From Flavobacteriales bacterium (GTDB lineage Bacteria; Bacteroidota; Bacteroidia; Flavobacteriales_E; Vicingaceae), in NCBI GenBank assembly GCA_015075325.1, contig JABTUP010000030.1:1-32556 (forward strand): 32,556 bases of DNA, in the 5' to 3' direction. Positions 8,543-16,324 of this stretch are shown here, in pieces. Numbering within the stretch: the stretch's first letter is position 1; each line of letters begins with the position of its first letter. The position numbers were made by a program, and so were the translations under genes. The notes beneath the pieces are model-generated. The model saw nothing but the letters and a program-made list of their open reading frames with translations. It did no database searches and was not told the DNA's origin.

Positions 8543-9375
8543 AAAATTCCAACCAAGTCTATTTCTCGTCACTATTAAAACATCAATTCCCTGAACTAAT
8601 CATTGAGTTAGAAAATGGTTTAACAGAGCAAAAAATAAGTTTTCGCTATTTATCCAACACTAAAGACATTTGGTGTAGAGATTTTATGCCAATCCCAGTT
8701 GAGAAAGAACAGTATCTGTTGTTTCGTTATTATCCAAATTATTTAAAAGGAGTGCCTGAAATTAGAACCGATAATAAATTGGTTTGTTCTGTAAATGGAA
8801 TTAGTTTTAAGTATTCATCGCTAATTATTGATGGAGGTAATGTGGTAAGGTTTGGAAGCAAAGCTATTTTAACTGATAGAATTTTTCTCGATAATAACGT
8901 AAGTATCGGAAATGTGAAATTGATGAGCCAATTAGAGAAACTTTTAAAAGCTGAACTAATTATTATTCCTGCTGAAGATGATGATGTTATTGGACATGCT
9001 GATGGAATGGTTCGTTTTATTAGTGAAAATACTGTTTTAGTAAACGACTACTCCAAAACTAAAACTCCAAGAAATTTTCAGAAAAGATTGTTTAATAGTT
9101 TGGAGCAAGCCCAATTAGAAATTAAACTTATTCCTTATTTTCCTAATGAAAAATGGAAACCAAAAACCAAATACGATGTTGCTCCTGCAACTGGTGTTTA
9201 CATCAATTATTTGCAAGTTGGAGAAAGTCTATTTTTACCTCAATTCAATAATCGAGAACAAGATGATATGGCAACAGAACAATTTGAACTATTTTTCAAA
9301 AAAGTTGTAAAAATCAATTGTCAAGAATTGGCTATGGGTGGTGGTTTATTAAATTGTGTTTCTTGGAATGCTTAA
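8539..9375 (+). CDS. Agmatine deiminase / peptidyl-arginine deiminase family protein, short form
   Basis: This is a guanidine-modifying enzyme of the PAD_porph/AguA family, 278 aa against about 350-370 for typical AguA. The catalytic frame is complete: WCRDFMP (Asp48), IDGGN, GHADGMVRF (His153, Asp155), and a C-terminal nucleophile in GGGLLNCVSW (Cys273). Typical AguA has GGG-x-H-C before the nucleophile. Here Asn replaces the His, which suggests a different substrate. Agmatine, another guanidine or a protein arginine are all possible. It overlaps the upstream gene by four bases, and its stop shares TTAA with the convergent mgtE stop. Confidence 0.82.
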   Translation: MKNSNQVYFSSLLKHQFPELIIELENGLTEQKISFRYLSNTKDIWCRDFMPIPVEKEQYLLFRYYPNYLKGVPEIRTDNKLVCSVNGISFKYSSLIIDGGNVVRFGSKAILTDRIFLDNNVSIGNVKLMSQLEKLLKAELIIIPAEDDDVIGHADGMVRFISENTVLVNDYSKTKTPRNFQKRLFNSLEQAQLEIKLIPYFPNEKWKPKTKYDVAPATGVYINYLQVGESLFLPQFNNREQDDMATEQFELFFKKVVKINCQELAMGGGLLNCVSWNA

Positions 9376-10736
9376 AAAACCGCATACAACAAGTGCCCAA
9401 TGTAGAAGTACAAAAAGATGCCGAAAATATCGTTGGTGGTGGTAATAAACGGGCCTGTTGCTAAAGCTGGGTCAACTTTGTATTTATGAAGCAAAATGGG
9501 AATAAGTGTTCCGAAAATTCCAGCAAAAATAATTACCGAAAGCAATGCAATACTAACGGTTGATGTAATTGCCCAGTTGATTTGATCGGGGAAAAACATA
9601 TTGTATAAAAGCAATAAGCCCGAACAAACTAATCCGTTGGTTAATCCAATTAGCATTTCTTTAAAAACTTTGCTCCAAATACCATCTAAACCTAACGATT
9701 TATTGGCCAACCCTTGTACTACCAATGCCGATGATTGTACTCCAACATTTCCGCCCATAGCAGCAATAAGAGGAATAAAAAATGCCATTTCTGGGTGTAT
9801 TTGTATTGCTCCTTCGTAAGTGCTAATAACATTTGAACTAACTATTCCTCCCATTAAACCCACCAATAACCAAGGCAGTCGAGCTCTGGTTTGTAACCAC
9901 AAGTTGTCAGAGTATTCTACATTTTCAGAAATACCCGAAGCCAATTGATAATCTTTTTCGGCTTCTTCTTTAATTACATCCACAATATCATCAATGGTAA
10001 TTCTTCCAACCAATCTGCCAATTTCATCAATTACAGGAACTACTACTAAATCGTATTTTTCCATTACTTGTCCAACTTCTTCATCTTTTAAATCGACTTT
10101 AACAGAAATAACCTTGTCGTTGTAAATGTCTCTAACTTTATTTTTATCGGGCGTAAGTAATAATCTTTTTAAAGAAATAATGCCTTGCAACATATCTCTA
10201 TCGTCAACCACATAAACGGTATATACATTTTCTACTTCTTGGGTTTGTCGGCGTAGCTCATTAATGGAAGTTTTTATATCCCAATCAATATTTATTTTAA
10301 CCAGCTCTTTTGCCATTAAGCCACCCGCAGTATCTTCGGGATAATTTAACAAGTCGATAATATCGCTGGCTTGTTCAATATCTTCGATGTGCGAAATAAC
10401 TTCGTTTTTCTTTTCAACAGGAAGTTCGGCAAGTAAATCGGCAGCATCATCCGAATCCATGTTGTCGATAAACTGCTTGGCAATTTGTTCTGATGAAAGT
10501 GATTTTAAAAATCGTTCTCGAACATCTTCATCCAACTCAATAAGCACATCGGCAGCTTGTTCTTCTGATAGAAACACATAAAAAGCAATGGCTTCTTCTA
10601 AATCTTGTTCGTTAATAATTTCAGCAATATCAACCGGACGCAATGGTTCGATTAACGCCAACACAGCAGTTTCATTCTTGCTTTCAACAGCAAGATTGAG
10701 CTCGTCTAAAAATTGTTTGGTTAATTCGAATTGCAT
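9372..10736 (-). CDS. mgtE: Magnesium transporter MgtE
   Basis: This inner-membrane Mg2+ channel has 454 aa, the family's usual length. An acidic helical N-domain (about 1-125, with LLAELPVEKKNEV) is followed by two CBS domains (about 130-255, with VYVVDDRDMLQGIISL and VVVPVIDEIGRLVGRI). Five membrane helices fill 285-454. The pore signature PLIAAMGGNVGVQSSAL and the late motif DPALATGPFITTTNDIFG are both present. In characterised MgtE proteins, Mg2+ bound by the N and CBS domains closes the pore. It lies downstream of rsmA on the same strand, separated by a palindromic repeat element. Its stop overlaps the deiminase stop by four bases. Confidence 0.95.
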   Translation of the reverse strand: MQFELTKQFLDELNLAVESKNETAVLALIEPLRPVDIAEIINEQDLEEAIAFYVFLSEEQAADVLIELDEDVRERFLKSLSSEQIAKQFIDNMDSDDAADLLAELPVEKKNEVISHIEDIEQASDIIDLLNYPEDTAGGLMAKELVKINIDWDIKTSINELRRQTQEVENVYTVYVVDDRDMLQGIISLKRLLLTPDKNKVRDIYNDKVISVKVDLKDEEVGQVMEKYDLVVVPVIDEIGRLVGRITIDDIVDVIKEEAEKDYQLASGISENVEYSDNLWLQTRARLPWLLVGLMGGIVSSNVISTYEGAIQIHPEMAFFIPLIAAMGGNVGVQSSALVVQGLANKSLGLDGIWSKVFKEMLIGLTNGLVCSGLLLLYNMFFPDQINWAITSTVSIALLSVIIFAGIFGTLIPILLHKYKVDPALATGPFITTTNDIFGIFLYFYIGHLLYAVF

Positions 10737-10791
10737 GGTTTCTAAAATCTAGAATGCTGCTAAGTTACTAATTTAAGGTTTGTCGTCTTTG

Positions 10792-10923
10792 TCATTCTGA
10801 ACAATGTTTTACAGAAAACTTGTTTTTTGTGTAAAACAAAGTGAAGAATCTTTTAGCATAGAGAACGCTTTAAAACAGATTTTTCACCTCATTCTTCGAA
10901 ATGGCAACTATCGTTCTGAATGA
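10792..10923. repeat. Palindromic intergenic repeat element (132 bp)
   Basis: The ends tcattctgaac (10792-10802) and gttctgaatga (10913-10923) are inverted repeats with one mismatch. Inside are a perfect 9-base hairpin (10805-10813 with 10830-10838) and another inverted pair, gaagaat (10843-10849) with attcttc (10891-10897). The words gtcattctga and gtgaagaatct are typical of a repeat dispersed in intergenic regions of many bacterial genomes. It has no coding frame. It is probably a MITE/REP-like sequence, but a copy count is needed. Confidence 0.55.
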
Positions 10924-10934
10924 AAATAAAATTC

Positions 10935-11792
10935 TTAACTCTTCGCTTCTTCCAGCATATTGGTTAATTCAACAAATTGCTCCACCGAAAGCTGTTCTGG
11001 ACGAAGATTAAAAACCTCATGTGTTTTAATTTCGTCAGTAATATATGGCTTTAACGAATTGCTCAACATTTTTCGACGTTGATTAAATGCTGTTTTTACC
11101 ACTGTTTTAAAAAACGATTCGCTACAATTGAGTGTTTGTGTGTTGTTTCGAGTTAAACGTATTACACCCGATTTTACTTTGGGTGGTGGGTTAAACACAT
11201 TTTCGTGAACCGTAAAAAGGTATTCGATAGTATAAAAAGCTTGTAACAAAACACTCGTAATGCCATAGGTTTTGCTTCCAGGTTTTGCAGCAACTCGTTC
11301 GGCAACTTCTTTTTGAAACATTCCAACCACTTCCGGAATCATATTTCTGTTGTCGAGTACTTTAAAAAGTATTTCGGTAGAAATGTTGTAAGGGAAATTT
11401 CCAATAACAGCAAAAGGTTTATTGTTGGTTATTAATCCCAAATCCATTTGAAGAAAATCGCCATACAAAATGTTTTTTTCTAATGTGGGAAAATGATTTT
11501 TTAAATAGGTAATCGATTCAAAATCGACATCAATGGCATGAGTGGTAAAACGAGTATCGTCTTTTAAATATTGGGTTAAAACTCCCATTCCTGGACCAAT
11601 TTCCAACACATGGTTGTAGCCTTCGTGTTGAGTTAGGGCATCTACAATTTGTTTGGCAATACTTAAGTCGGTTAAAAAATGCTGACCTAAATGTTTCTTG
11701 GCTTTAACATCATCTTTAGCCCTTTCATCTCTTGTTGTATTAAAAGATGATTTTTCTAAGTTTTGGTTTCTATTGTGTTTTTTAAATTTCAA
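10935..11792 (-). CDS. rsmA: 16S rRNA (adenine1518-N6/adenine1519-N6)-dimethyltransferase
   Basis: RsmA (KsgA) dimethylates two adjacent adenines in the 3' hairpin of 16S rRNA during small-subunit maturation, using S-adenosylmethionine. The 285-aa protein shows the family start [11 protein letters not shown], the SAM motif [14 protein letters not shown], the catalytic NFPYNIS motif (variant of N-L-P-Y) and the late [13 protein letters not shown]. The family start is preceded by about 32 extra polar residues, and no closer in-frame ATG exists, so the extension is probably real. Loss of this enzyme gives kasugamycin resistance in other bacteria. It is on the same strand as mgtE. Confidence 0.95.
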   Translation of the reverse strand: MKFKKHNRNQNLEKSSFNTTRDERAKDDVKAKKHLGQHFLTDLSIAKQIVDALTQHEGYNHVLEIGPGMGVLTQYLKDDTRFTTHAIDVDFESITYLKNHFPTLEKNILYGDFLQMDLGLITNNKPFAVIGNFPYNISTEILFKVLDNRNMIPEVVGMFQKEVAERVAAKPGSKTYGITSVLLQAFYTIEYLFTVHENVFNPPPKVKSGVIRLTRNNTQTLNCSESFFKTVVKTAFNQRRKMLSNSLKPYITDEIKTHEVFNLRPEQLSVEQFVELTNMLEEAKS

Positions 11793-11825
11793 GGGTTCAA
11801 TATTATTTTTACTTTCGCGTTGTTA

Positions 11826-11833
11826 CAAAAGTA
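11826..11833 (-). promoter_or_regulatory. Possible -7 box (TACTTTTG) of rsmA
   Basis: On the minus strand the bases match TAnnTTTG about 34 bases before the rsmA start. They sit in a small palindrome (gttac-aaaa-gtaac, 11822-11835 region). No TTG is found at the right spacing, so support is limited. Confidence 0.35.
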
Positions 11834-11879
11834 ACGAAAAGCAAGTTAACACCTAATATTGCTTATCAGTCATTTATTT

Positions 11880-11998
11880 TGCCACAGATTACACAGATTT
11901 ACACAGATTAAAAACTACCTAAATGCGGTTTAAATTAGATAGAATAAAATACTTTAATTTGCGAAAGAAATTTGTGCAAATTTGTGTAATCAGTGGCA
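11880..11998. repeat. MITE-like palindromic element (119 bp) between rsmA and the VWA gene
   Basis: The left end (tgccacagattacacagattt, 11880-11900) and the right end (11978-11998) are inverted repeats of 21 bases with two mismatches. Weaker pairing continues inward for about ten bases. The word gccacagattacacagatt is a widespread dispersed intergenic repeat in bacteria. No coding frame is inside. Its right end supplies a GTG that could be mistaken for the start of the next gene. Confidence 0.65.
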
Positions 11999-12016
11999 CT
12001 TTTTTGGTTTGTTGAA

Positions 12017-13288
12017 ATGAAATATATTAGTTTTTTGATTTTTCTTTTTTCTTCTCTAAGCTCAATAGCTAATCAGTTTCAGCAATTGGTTGATGCTCCT
12101 ATTCTGGAAGTTGAGATTGTAAATTTAAACCAACTAAAATCAAATCAGTTGGCTATTGCTATGCCTTTTGCTAAAGAAATTATTCTAAACCCTGAGCAAC
12201 GAAAACACTTTGAAGAACAAGTAGTGATTAAAATAGAGTTGGTGTACACCAAATACCGTACTTCACCAACTTTCGACCAAAAAAAACTGAATTTTAATCG
12301 GTTAACTGAACTAAATAAATTGTTACCCGATTTGTTTAAAAATCCGTTTTGGGATTTTGAATTGATTAGCCAAACCAATGGAAACTCGCGTGAAGAATGT
12401 AACCCTATGTTTCACGGTTTTATTTTTACTTTTCGACCAAACTCTTCACCAACAACTTTGGCAGCAGAATCTTCATACCTACAACAAGTAGTGGATAATT
12501 TAATTAAACAGAGCGATAATGAAAATCCAAAAGATAAATTGAATTATGAATTAAAAACTCGCTGGGATACTAAAATTGGCTATGTGCACGACACCATTTG
12601 GAAAGTAAATGAAGTGAAACAAATTCCTCCTCCCGATTTTTTTTACGACCATTCGCTTTACAAAGACTCCACCGTTATTAATGCATTTGAACGAAACCAA
12701 TCATGGAAAAATTTTGCTGTAGTTACCGATGTTACAGGGAGTATGTCGCCCTACATTGCTCAAGTTTTTGTTTGGTTAAAACAACAAACAGAAAATAATA
12801 ATGCCAACTATTTTGTGTTTTTTAATGATGGCGACAACAAAGAATCACGAAAGAAAAAACCATTGGAAACAGGAGGCGTTTATGGAACAACAAACAAAGG
12901 TTTGGATGCAGTGATGCAAACAGCTTCAAATTGCATGAATAATGGTTCGGGTGGTGGCGAACGGCAAGAAAATGATATAGAAGCTATTCTGCTAGCTCAG
13001 CAAGAATATGAAGCTGCTGAAGAAATTATTTTGGTGGCAGATAACTTTGAAAGTATGCGTGATTACAAACACATGGATGGAATTAAAAAACGAGTTAGAA
13101 TAATTGTTTGTGGTGCAAAAAATAGGGTAAATATCGAATACCTCGATTTAGCGAGAATAACAAAAGGTTCTATTCATACCAAAACAAGCGATATTTATGA
13201 TTTAGATAAAATTAAACAAGGACAAAAAATTACTATCGATGGCGAACGCTACATTTTTGACAAAGGTAGATTCCATTTTTTGTATTGA
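12017..13288 (+). CDS. Exported von Willebrand factor A (VWA) domain protein
   Basis: The protein is 423 aa. I choose ATG at 12017 because it opens a good signal peptide (MKYISFLIFLFSSLSSIANQ). A GTG at 11993 lies inside a repeat element and would add eight residues. The N-terminal 200 residues have no recognised domain. A VWA fold occupies about 230-400 with an incomplete-to-variant MIDAS (D238-x-T240-x-S242 in VTDVTGSMSPYI), then GGGERQENDIEAILLAQQ and EIILVADNFESMRD. It is expected in the periplasm, where VWA domains usually hold protein partners through a metal ion. No AAA ATPase gene of the MoxR type is nearby. The function is unknown. Confidence 0.75.
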   Translation: MKYISFLIFLFSSLSSIANQFQQLVDAPILEVEIVNLNQLKSNQLAIAMPFAKEIILNPEQRKHFEEQVVIKIELVYTKYRTSPTFDQKKLNFNRLTELNKLLPDLFKNPFWDFELISQTNGNSREECNPMFHGFIFTFRPNSSPTTLAAESSYLQQVVDNLIKQSDNENPKDKLNYELKTRWDTKIGYVHDTIWKVNEVKQIPPPDFFYDHSLYKDSTVINAFERNQSWKNFAVVTDVTGSMSPYIAQVFVWLKQQTENNNANYFVFFNDGDNKESRKKKPLETGGVYGTTNKGLDAVMQTASNCMNNGSGGGERQENDIEAILLAQQEYEAAEEIILVADNFESMRDYKHMDGIKKRVRIIVCGAKNRVNIEYLDLARITKGSIHTKTSDIYDLDKIKQGQKITIDGERYIFDKGRFHFLY

Positions 13289-13319
13289 TGGAAATTAATT
13301 TACTTAAGAAATTCCCTTT

Positions 13320-13349
13320 TTTGATGTCGTAGTTAATTCGTTACATTTG
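13320..13349 (+). promoter_or_regulatory. Bacteroidota promoter (TTTG-N18-TACATTTG) of the WYL gene
   Basis: TTTG at 13320-13323 and TACATTTG at 13342-13349 are separated by 18 bases, an excellent consensus match. The -7 box ends only 4 bases before the ATG at 13354, so the transcript probably begins at or next to the start codon (leaderless). Confidence 0.65.
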
Positions 13350-13353
13350 TATA

Positions 13354-14397
13354 ATGAGACAACATACAAATGAAATTTCAATAGACGAGATTCAACATTG
13401 GAAATTAAAGAGCTTTACAGAAACGAAAGAAATTTGGAACAAAACCGTATCTAAATCTGATTTTTCTATCAGTAGAAACGAAATCATTAAAATTATTGGA
13501 GCAAATAAAAGTGATTTGGAAATTTCACTGAATAAGTTGATTGAAAGAACAATTATAAAATTTAGAACGCTATTCAACCTAACCAATGAACAGTTCTATT
13601 ACGATAGAGCAATAAAAAAATATGTTCTGTCTCGCGAAGTGATAAGCAACAATTATCCTACTTATACTTTCTTGTATAACTATCTCAACTCTTTAAAATT
13701 GTTTCATGAAGTTAATTCGGAGGAATTAACAGGTTTCTCACAAACATTAAAATTTCATTTTAAAAACACTTCTGCTGAGGTTCCTCAACTATTTGTTTTA
13801 ATGAAAGCTATTCAACAAGGAAAACAAGTGCGATTTGCACATCATAATTATTTTAATAACGAGATAAACATTCACGTTATAGAGCCTTGGTTTATAAAAC
13901 CAGATGCTGAAAAATTTTATGTTGGAGGTTTTAGATTAGAAAAAAACGAAATGGCAGCTAAAGGATACAGGCATTTTACAGTAAGCCAAATAATAGCGGA
14001 TTCTTTAGAAATTTTAGATAACGAGATAGATAAAAATCGTAAGTCAGAATTATTTAACGAATTAGAATTTTCATTATTCAACCAATGTATTGGGGTTCGT
14101 ATTTATCGAGAAGATGACCCTAATGAGAAATGCTTGAAAAGTACAATTAAGGTTGAAACCAATTTTACAATAGGAAAAGAATGGATAAATAACCCTAAAC
14201 ATATTGGTCAAAAGTGTATAAAAGAAGCTGAAAATATAGATGATAATTTCTTGTTTGAATTCAACAACTTTTATTACAACAACGCTTTCAAACAATTAAT
14301 TTTAGGATTGGGAACTTCTGTTAAAGTGATTGAACCAAAAGAAGTGCAAGAAGATATTAAAAATGAATTATTAAAAAATATACAAAGCTATGCTTGA
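13354..14397 (+). CDS. WYL-domain transcriptional regulator
   Basis: The protein is 347 aa and cytoplasmic. A helical DNA-binding-like N-terminus (about 25-110, with SISRNEIIKIIGANKSDLEI and YYDRAIKKYVLSREV) resembles the N-terminal part of Bacteroidota WYL proteins. The WYL domain spans about 145-225 (LMKAIQQGKQVRFAHHNY, then IEPWFIKPDAEKFYVGGF, then YRHFTVSQI). The C-terminal WCX-like part ends with NNAFKQLILGLGTSVKVIEP. WYL domains sense ligands such as nucleic acid fragments or nucleotides and often control phage-defence genes. The genes downstream on the same strand are a repeat protein and a nuclease. The start is fixed by the promoter 4 bases upstream. Confidence 0.8.
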   Translation: MRQHTNEISIDEIQHWKLKSFTETKEIWNKTVSKSDFSISRNEIIKIIGANKSDLEISLNKLIERTIIKFRTLFNLTNEQFYYDRAIKKYVLSREVISNNYPTYTFLYNYLNSLKLFHEVNSEELTGFSQTLKFHFKNTSAEVPQLFVLMKAIQQGKQVRFAHHNYFNNEINIHVIEPWFIKPDAEKFYVGGFRLEKNEMAAKGYRHFTVSQIIADSLEILDNEIDKNRKSELFNELEFSLFNQCIGVRIYREDDPNEKCLKSTIKVETNFTIGKEWINNPKHIGQKCIKEAENIDDNFLFEFNNFYYNNAFKQLILGLGTSVKVIEPKEVQEDIKNELLKNIQSYA

Positions 14398-14489
14398 AAA
14401 CAACACAAGTTTTTTAAATTAAATCTATAAAAGAAGAATTAATAAACAGAAGTTTTAATAACTTGGAGCAAAATATAAAAAAAGGCATT

Positions 14490-14786
14490 ATGAACGTAAT
14501 TAGAATGAATGGAAACAATGTTGAACTTCGTACCGATAAAGGTTCAATAATTAGAACAATAACCGACAAAGCTGTTTCTGCAAATTTAAATTCAATTGGT
14601 GATTTAGTTGTAGTAACTAAAATAGATGGGAAAGTTGAATTGCGTAAGGATAGTGGCTCAATAATCAGAACAATAACAGATAAAGCTACAGATGCAAAAT
14701 TCAACGGCACAGATATAATCGTTACAAAGGAAAATGGTAAAATGGAACTACGTAAAGAAAACGGTTCGTTAATTAGAACAATGTAA
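14490..14786 (+). CDS. Small protein of three tandem ELR-GS-IRT repeats, unknown function
   Basis: The protein is 98 aa from the ATG at 14490. A TTG at 14463 in the same frame would add nine residues and is less likely. It is almost entirely one repeat of about 40 residues, present two and a half times: VELRTDKGSIIRTITDKA, VELRKDSGSIIRTITDKA and MELRKENGSLIRTM, joined by linkers such as DLVVVTKIDGK and DIIVTKENGK. The pattern of short beta strands with Gly turns suggests a beta-propeller-like or beta-solenoid piece, possibly assembling as an oligomer. It has no signal peptide. The opposite strand also has an open frame over the same span, but orientation and soluble composition favour this one. 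It sits between a WYL regulator and a nuclease and is probably co-transcribed with the latter, which starts 35 bases on. Confidence 0.6.
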   Translation: MNVIRMNGNNVELRTDKGSIIRTITDKAVSANLNSIGDLVVVTKIDGKVELRKDSGSIIRTITDKATDAKFNGTDIIVTKENGKMELRKENGSLIRTM

Positions 14787-14821
14787 TTCTCCAAGAAAAA
14801 TCCTCTATAAGAAGTTAAGTA

Positions 14822-16036
14822 ATGGAAAACTTAGTAATTTCTTTTATTAAAGAAAGTGAAGATAAGTATAATGAAGAATTCACAAAAGGCAATTATTATA
14901 ACATCTTCAATGAATTATCTATTTATGCAGATGAAGTAAAACATTCTTCGTATTTAAAAAGTTTTATTGACCCAAACGGTTTTCATGGGTGCGGTCATCA
15001 TTTTTTTGATTCATTTATAAAAAACATTGAGATTGACTCTAATGATGATGAATTTAGTTGGTTAAAAGATTACGAAGATATTAATGTTTATGTCGAATAT
15101 TTTATAGGAAATAGAGATCATCAAACTGGAAATTATATAGAAGATTTTTATGGCAGAATTGATTTATTGATTGAACATTCAAAGAAAAACAAAGCAATTG
15201 TTATTGAGAATAAAATTTACGCCAAAGACCAACCCCAACAGTTAAAACGATATTACGATTTCTCGACCAAAAAGTATGGAGAGATTAATAAAGATTTCTG
15301 GCTTTATTACCTCACATTAGATAATAAAGAACCAAGTGTTCAATCTTATGAGGGAGTCAGACTAGAAGATATTCATTGCATTTCATATCAAAACCATATT
15401 TTAAAATGGATTGAAAGTTCATTAACACATTTTGGACTTAATAAAAATGTATTCTCTTCTCTTACACAATACGCTCAAATTATTCATCAAATAACTAATC
15501 AATCTCTTGATATTAACGATACGCTTTTAAAACAAGAAAAATACTCAAGCCTTACAACAACTGCTATTATCGGAAAACGTGACGATTTACGTAAAGAGTT
15601 TTTTATTGAACTATTCAATTGCTTAAAACAACAATTACCAAATTCACAAATTAGTTTTGTTGCAAAAATTCATGAACCCATCAATGATATTAATAGTTCA
15701 TTTGCACCAAATAATCACATCAAAAATATTGGTATTTGTATAGATAACACTATAAATATTGAAGTTCAAGATTGGACAAGATTAATTTATGGCGTATTTG
15801 ACCCCATTAATAAGAATGCTGAACTATGTAAAAAAATGGAAGCATTAGGTTTTATCTATAAACCATGGTGGCTTTTGAAAGAATATCAAATAAAAAATTC
15901 CAAAAATATCCCTTTTGGATTCTATGATGACAAGTTGAATTTTACCTTTTTAACTAAAAGCAAAAGCATTGCAGAAGATTTTTCAAAAGAGGTGGTTCAG
16001 TTGGTTAATGAAGTTCGAGAAACAGCTCGGTTGTAG
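14822..16036 (+). CDS. PD-(D/E)XK nuclease superfamily protein (PDDEXK_4-like)
   Basis: The protein is 404 aa and cytoplasmic. The nuclease core is in the N-terminal half: an entry motif HSSYLKSFIDPNGFHGCGH, then GRIDLLIEH (Asp114) and IVIENKIYAKDQPQQLKRYY (Glu129-Asn-Lys131, with the following Gln/Tyr residues typical of the fold). D-x14-E-x-K fits a metal-dependent nuclease active site. The C-terminal half (about 235-400, with GICIDNTINIEVQDW and FGFYDDKLNFTF) is not recognised and may bind a substrate or partner. Relatives occur as stand-alone genes and in defence islands. DNA or RNA as target is not known. Confidence 0.78.
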   Translation: MENLVISFIKESEDKYNEEFTKGNYYNIFNELSIYADEVKHSSYLKSFIDPNGFHGCGHHFFDSFIKNIEIDSNDDEFSWLKDYEDINVYVEYFIGNRDHQTGNYIEDFYGRIDLLIEHSKKNKAIVIENKIYAKDQPQQLKRYYDFSTKKYGEINKDFWLYYLTLDNKEPSVQSYEGVRLEDIHCISYQNHILKWIESSLTHFGLNKNVFSSLTQYAQIIHQITNQSLDINDTLLKQEKYSSLTTTAIIGKRDDLRKEFFIELFNCLKQQLPNSQISFVAKIHEPINDINSSFAPNNHIKNIGICIDNTINIEVQDWTRLIYGVFDPINKNAELCKKMEALGFIYKPWWLLKEYQIKNSKNIPFGFYDDKLNFTFLTKSKSIAEDFSKEVVQLVNEVRETARL

Positions 16037-16107
16037 AAAAATCAATTTATTTAAAACACCTTTAAGCCTTAAAAATTAGTCGAATTAAGGTTAAAAAACA
16101 ACCTCCC

Positions 16108-16139
16108 TTGCTAATGTCGTATTAAGCAAATTAGTTTTG
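16108..16139 (+). promoter_or_regulatory. Bacteroidota promoter for the UVR-like/T9SS gene pair
   Basis: TTG (16108-16110) and TAGTTTTG (16132-16139) are separated by 21 bases, within the usual 17-23. The next start codon is 26 bases after the -7 box. Confidence 0.5.
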
Positions 16140-16165
16140 TCTGTCTAAACTATTTACTTTAAACC

Positions 16166-16324
16166 ATGACTGAAGAAGAACTAATTGAAAAAATTCAACA
16201 GCTTGAAAAACAAAAAGAAGTTGACATTAAAAATCAACACTATTCTAATGCTGCTGACAAAAGAGATTTAATCATGAAATATACCAATCAGCTCGAAGAA
16301 CTAAGAAAGACTGATGAAAAATGA
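16166..16324 (+). CDS. Small UVR-motif-like protein (52 aa)
   Basis: This short gene runs from ATG at 16166 to TGA at 16322-16324. The product is a charged helical hairpin, ELIEKIQQLEKQKEVDIKN followed by QHYSNAADKRDLIMKYTNQ, ending LEELRKTDEK. It matches the UvrB/UvrC (UVR) pattern of a helix, a turn, then Y-x-x-A-A-x-x-R/K-D-x-I. UVR motifs mediate protein pairing in UvrB-UvrC and McsA/ClpC. It follows a promoter and overlaps the next gene by 11 bases in a different frame. The same segment recurs, diverged, at the N-terminus of the next protein. A simple coiled coil is the alternative reading. Confidence 0.6.
   Translation: MTEEELIEKIQQLEKQKEVDIKNQHYSNAADKRDLIMKYTNQLEELRKTDEK

Noticed and set aside
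14463..14489. TTG start for the triple-repeat protein
   Set aside because: An ATG at 14490 begins just before the first repeat, and the nine added residues have no support.
14414..14794. A 126-codon open frame on the minus strand across the triple-repeat gene
   Set aside because: It is longer than the plus-strand gene, but its product is a hydrophobic mirror of the repeat (LIIEPLSLRNS-like), it opposes all neighbours, and its repeats follow from the plus-strand repeats.
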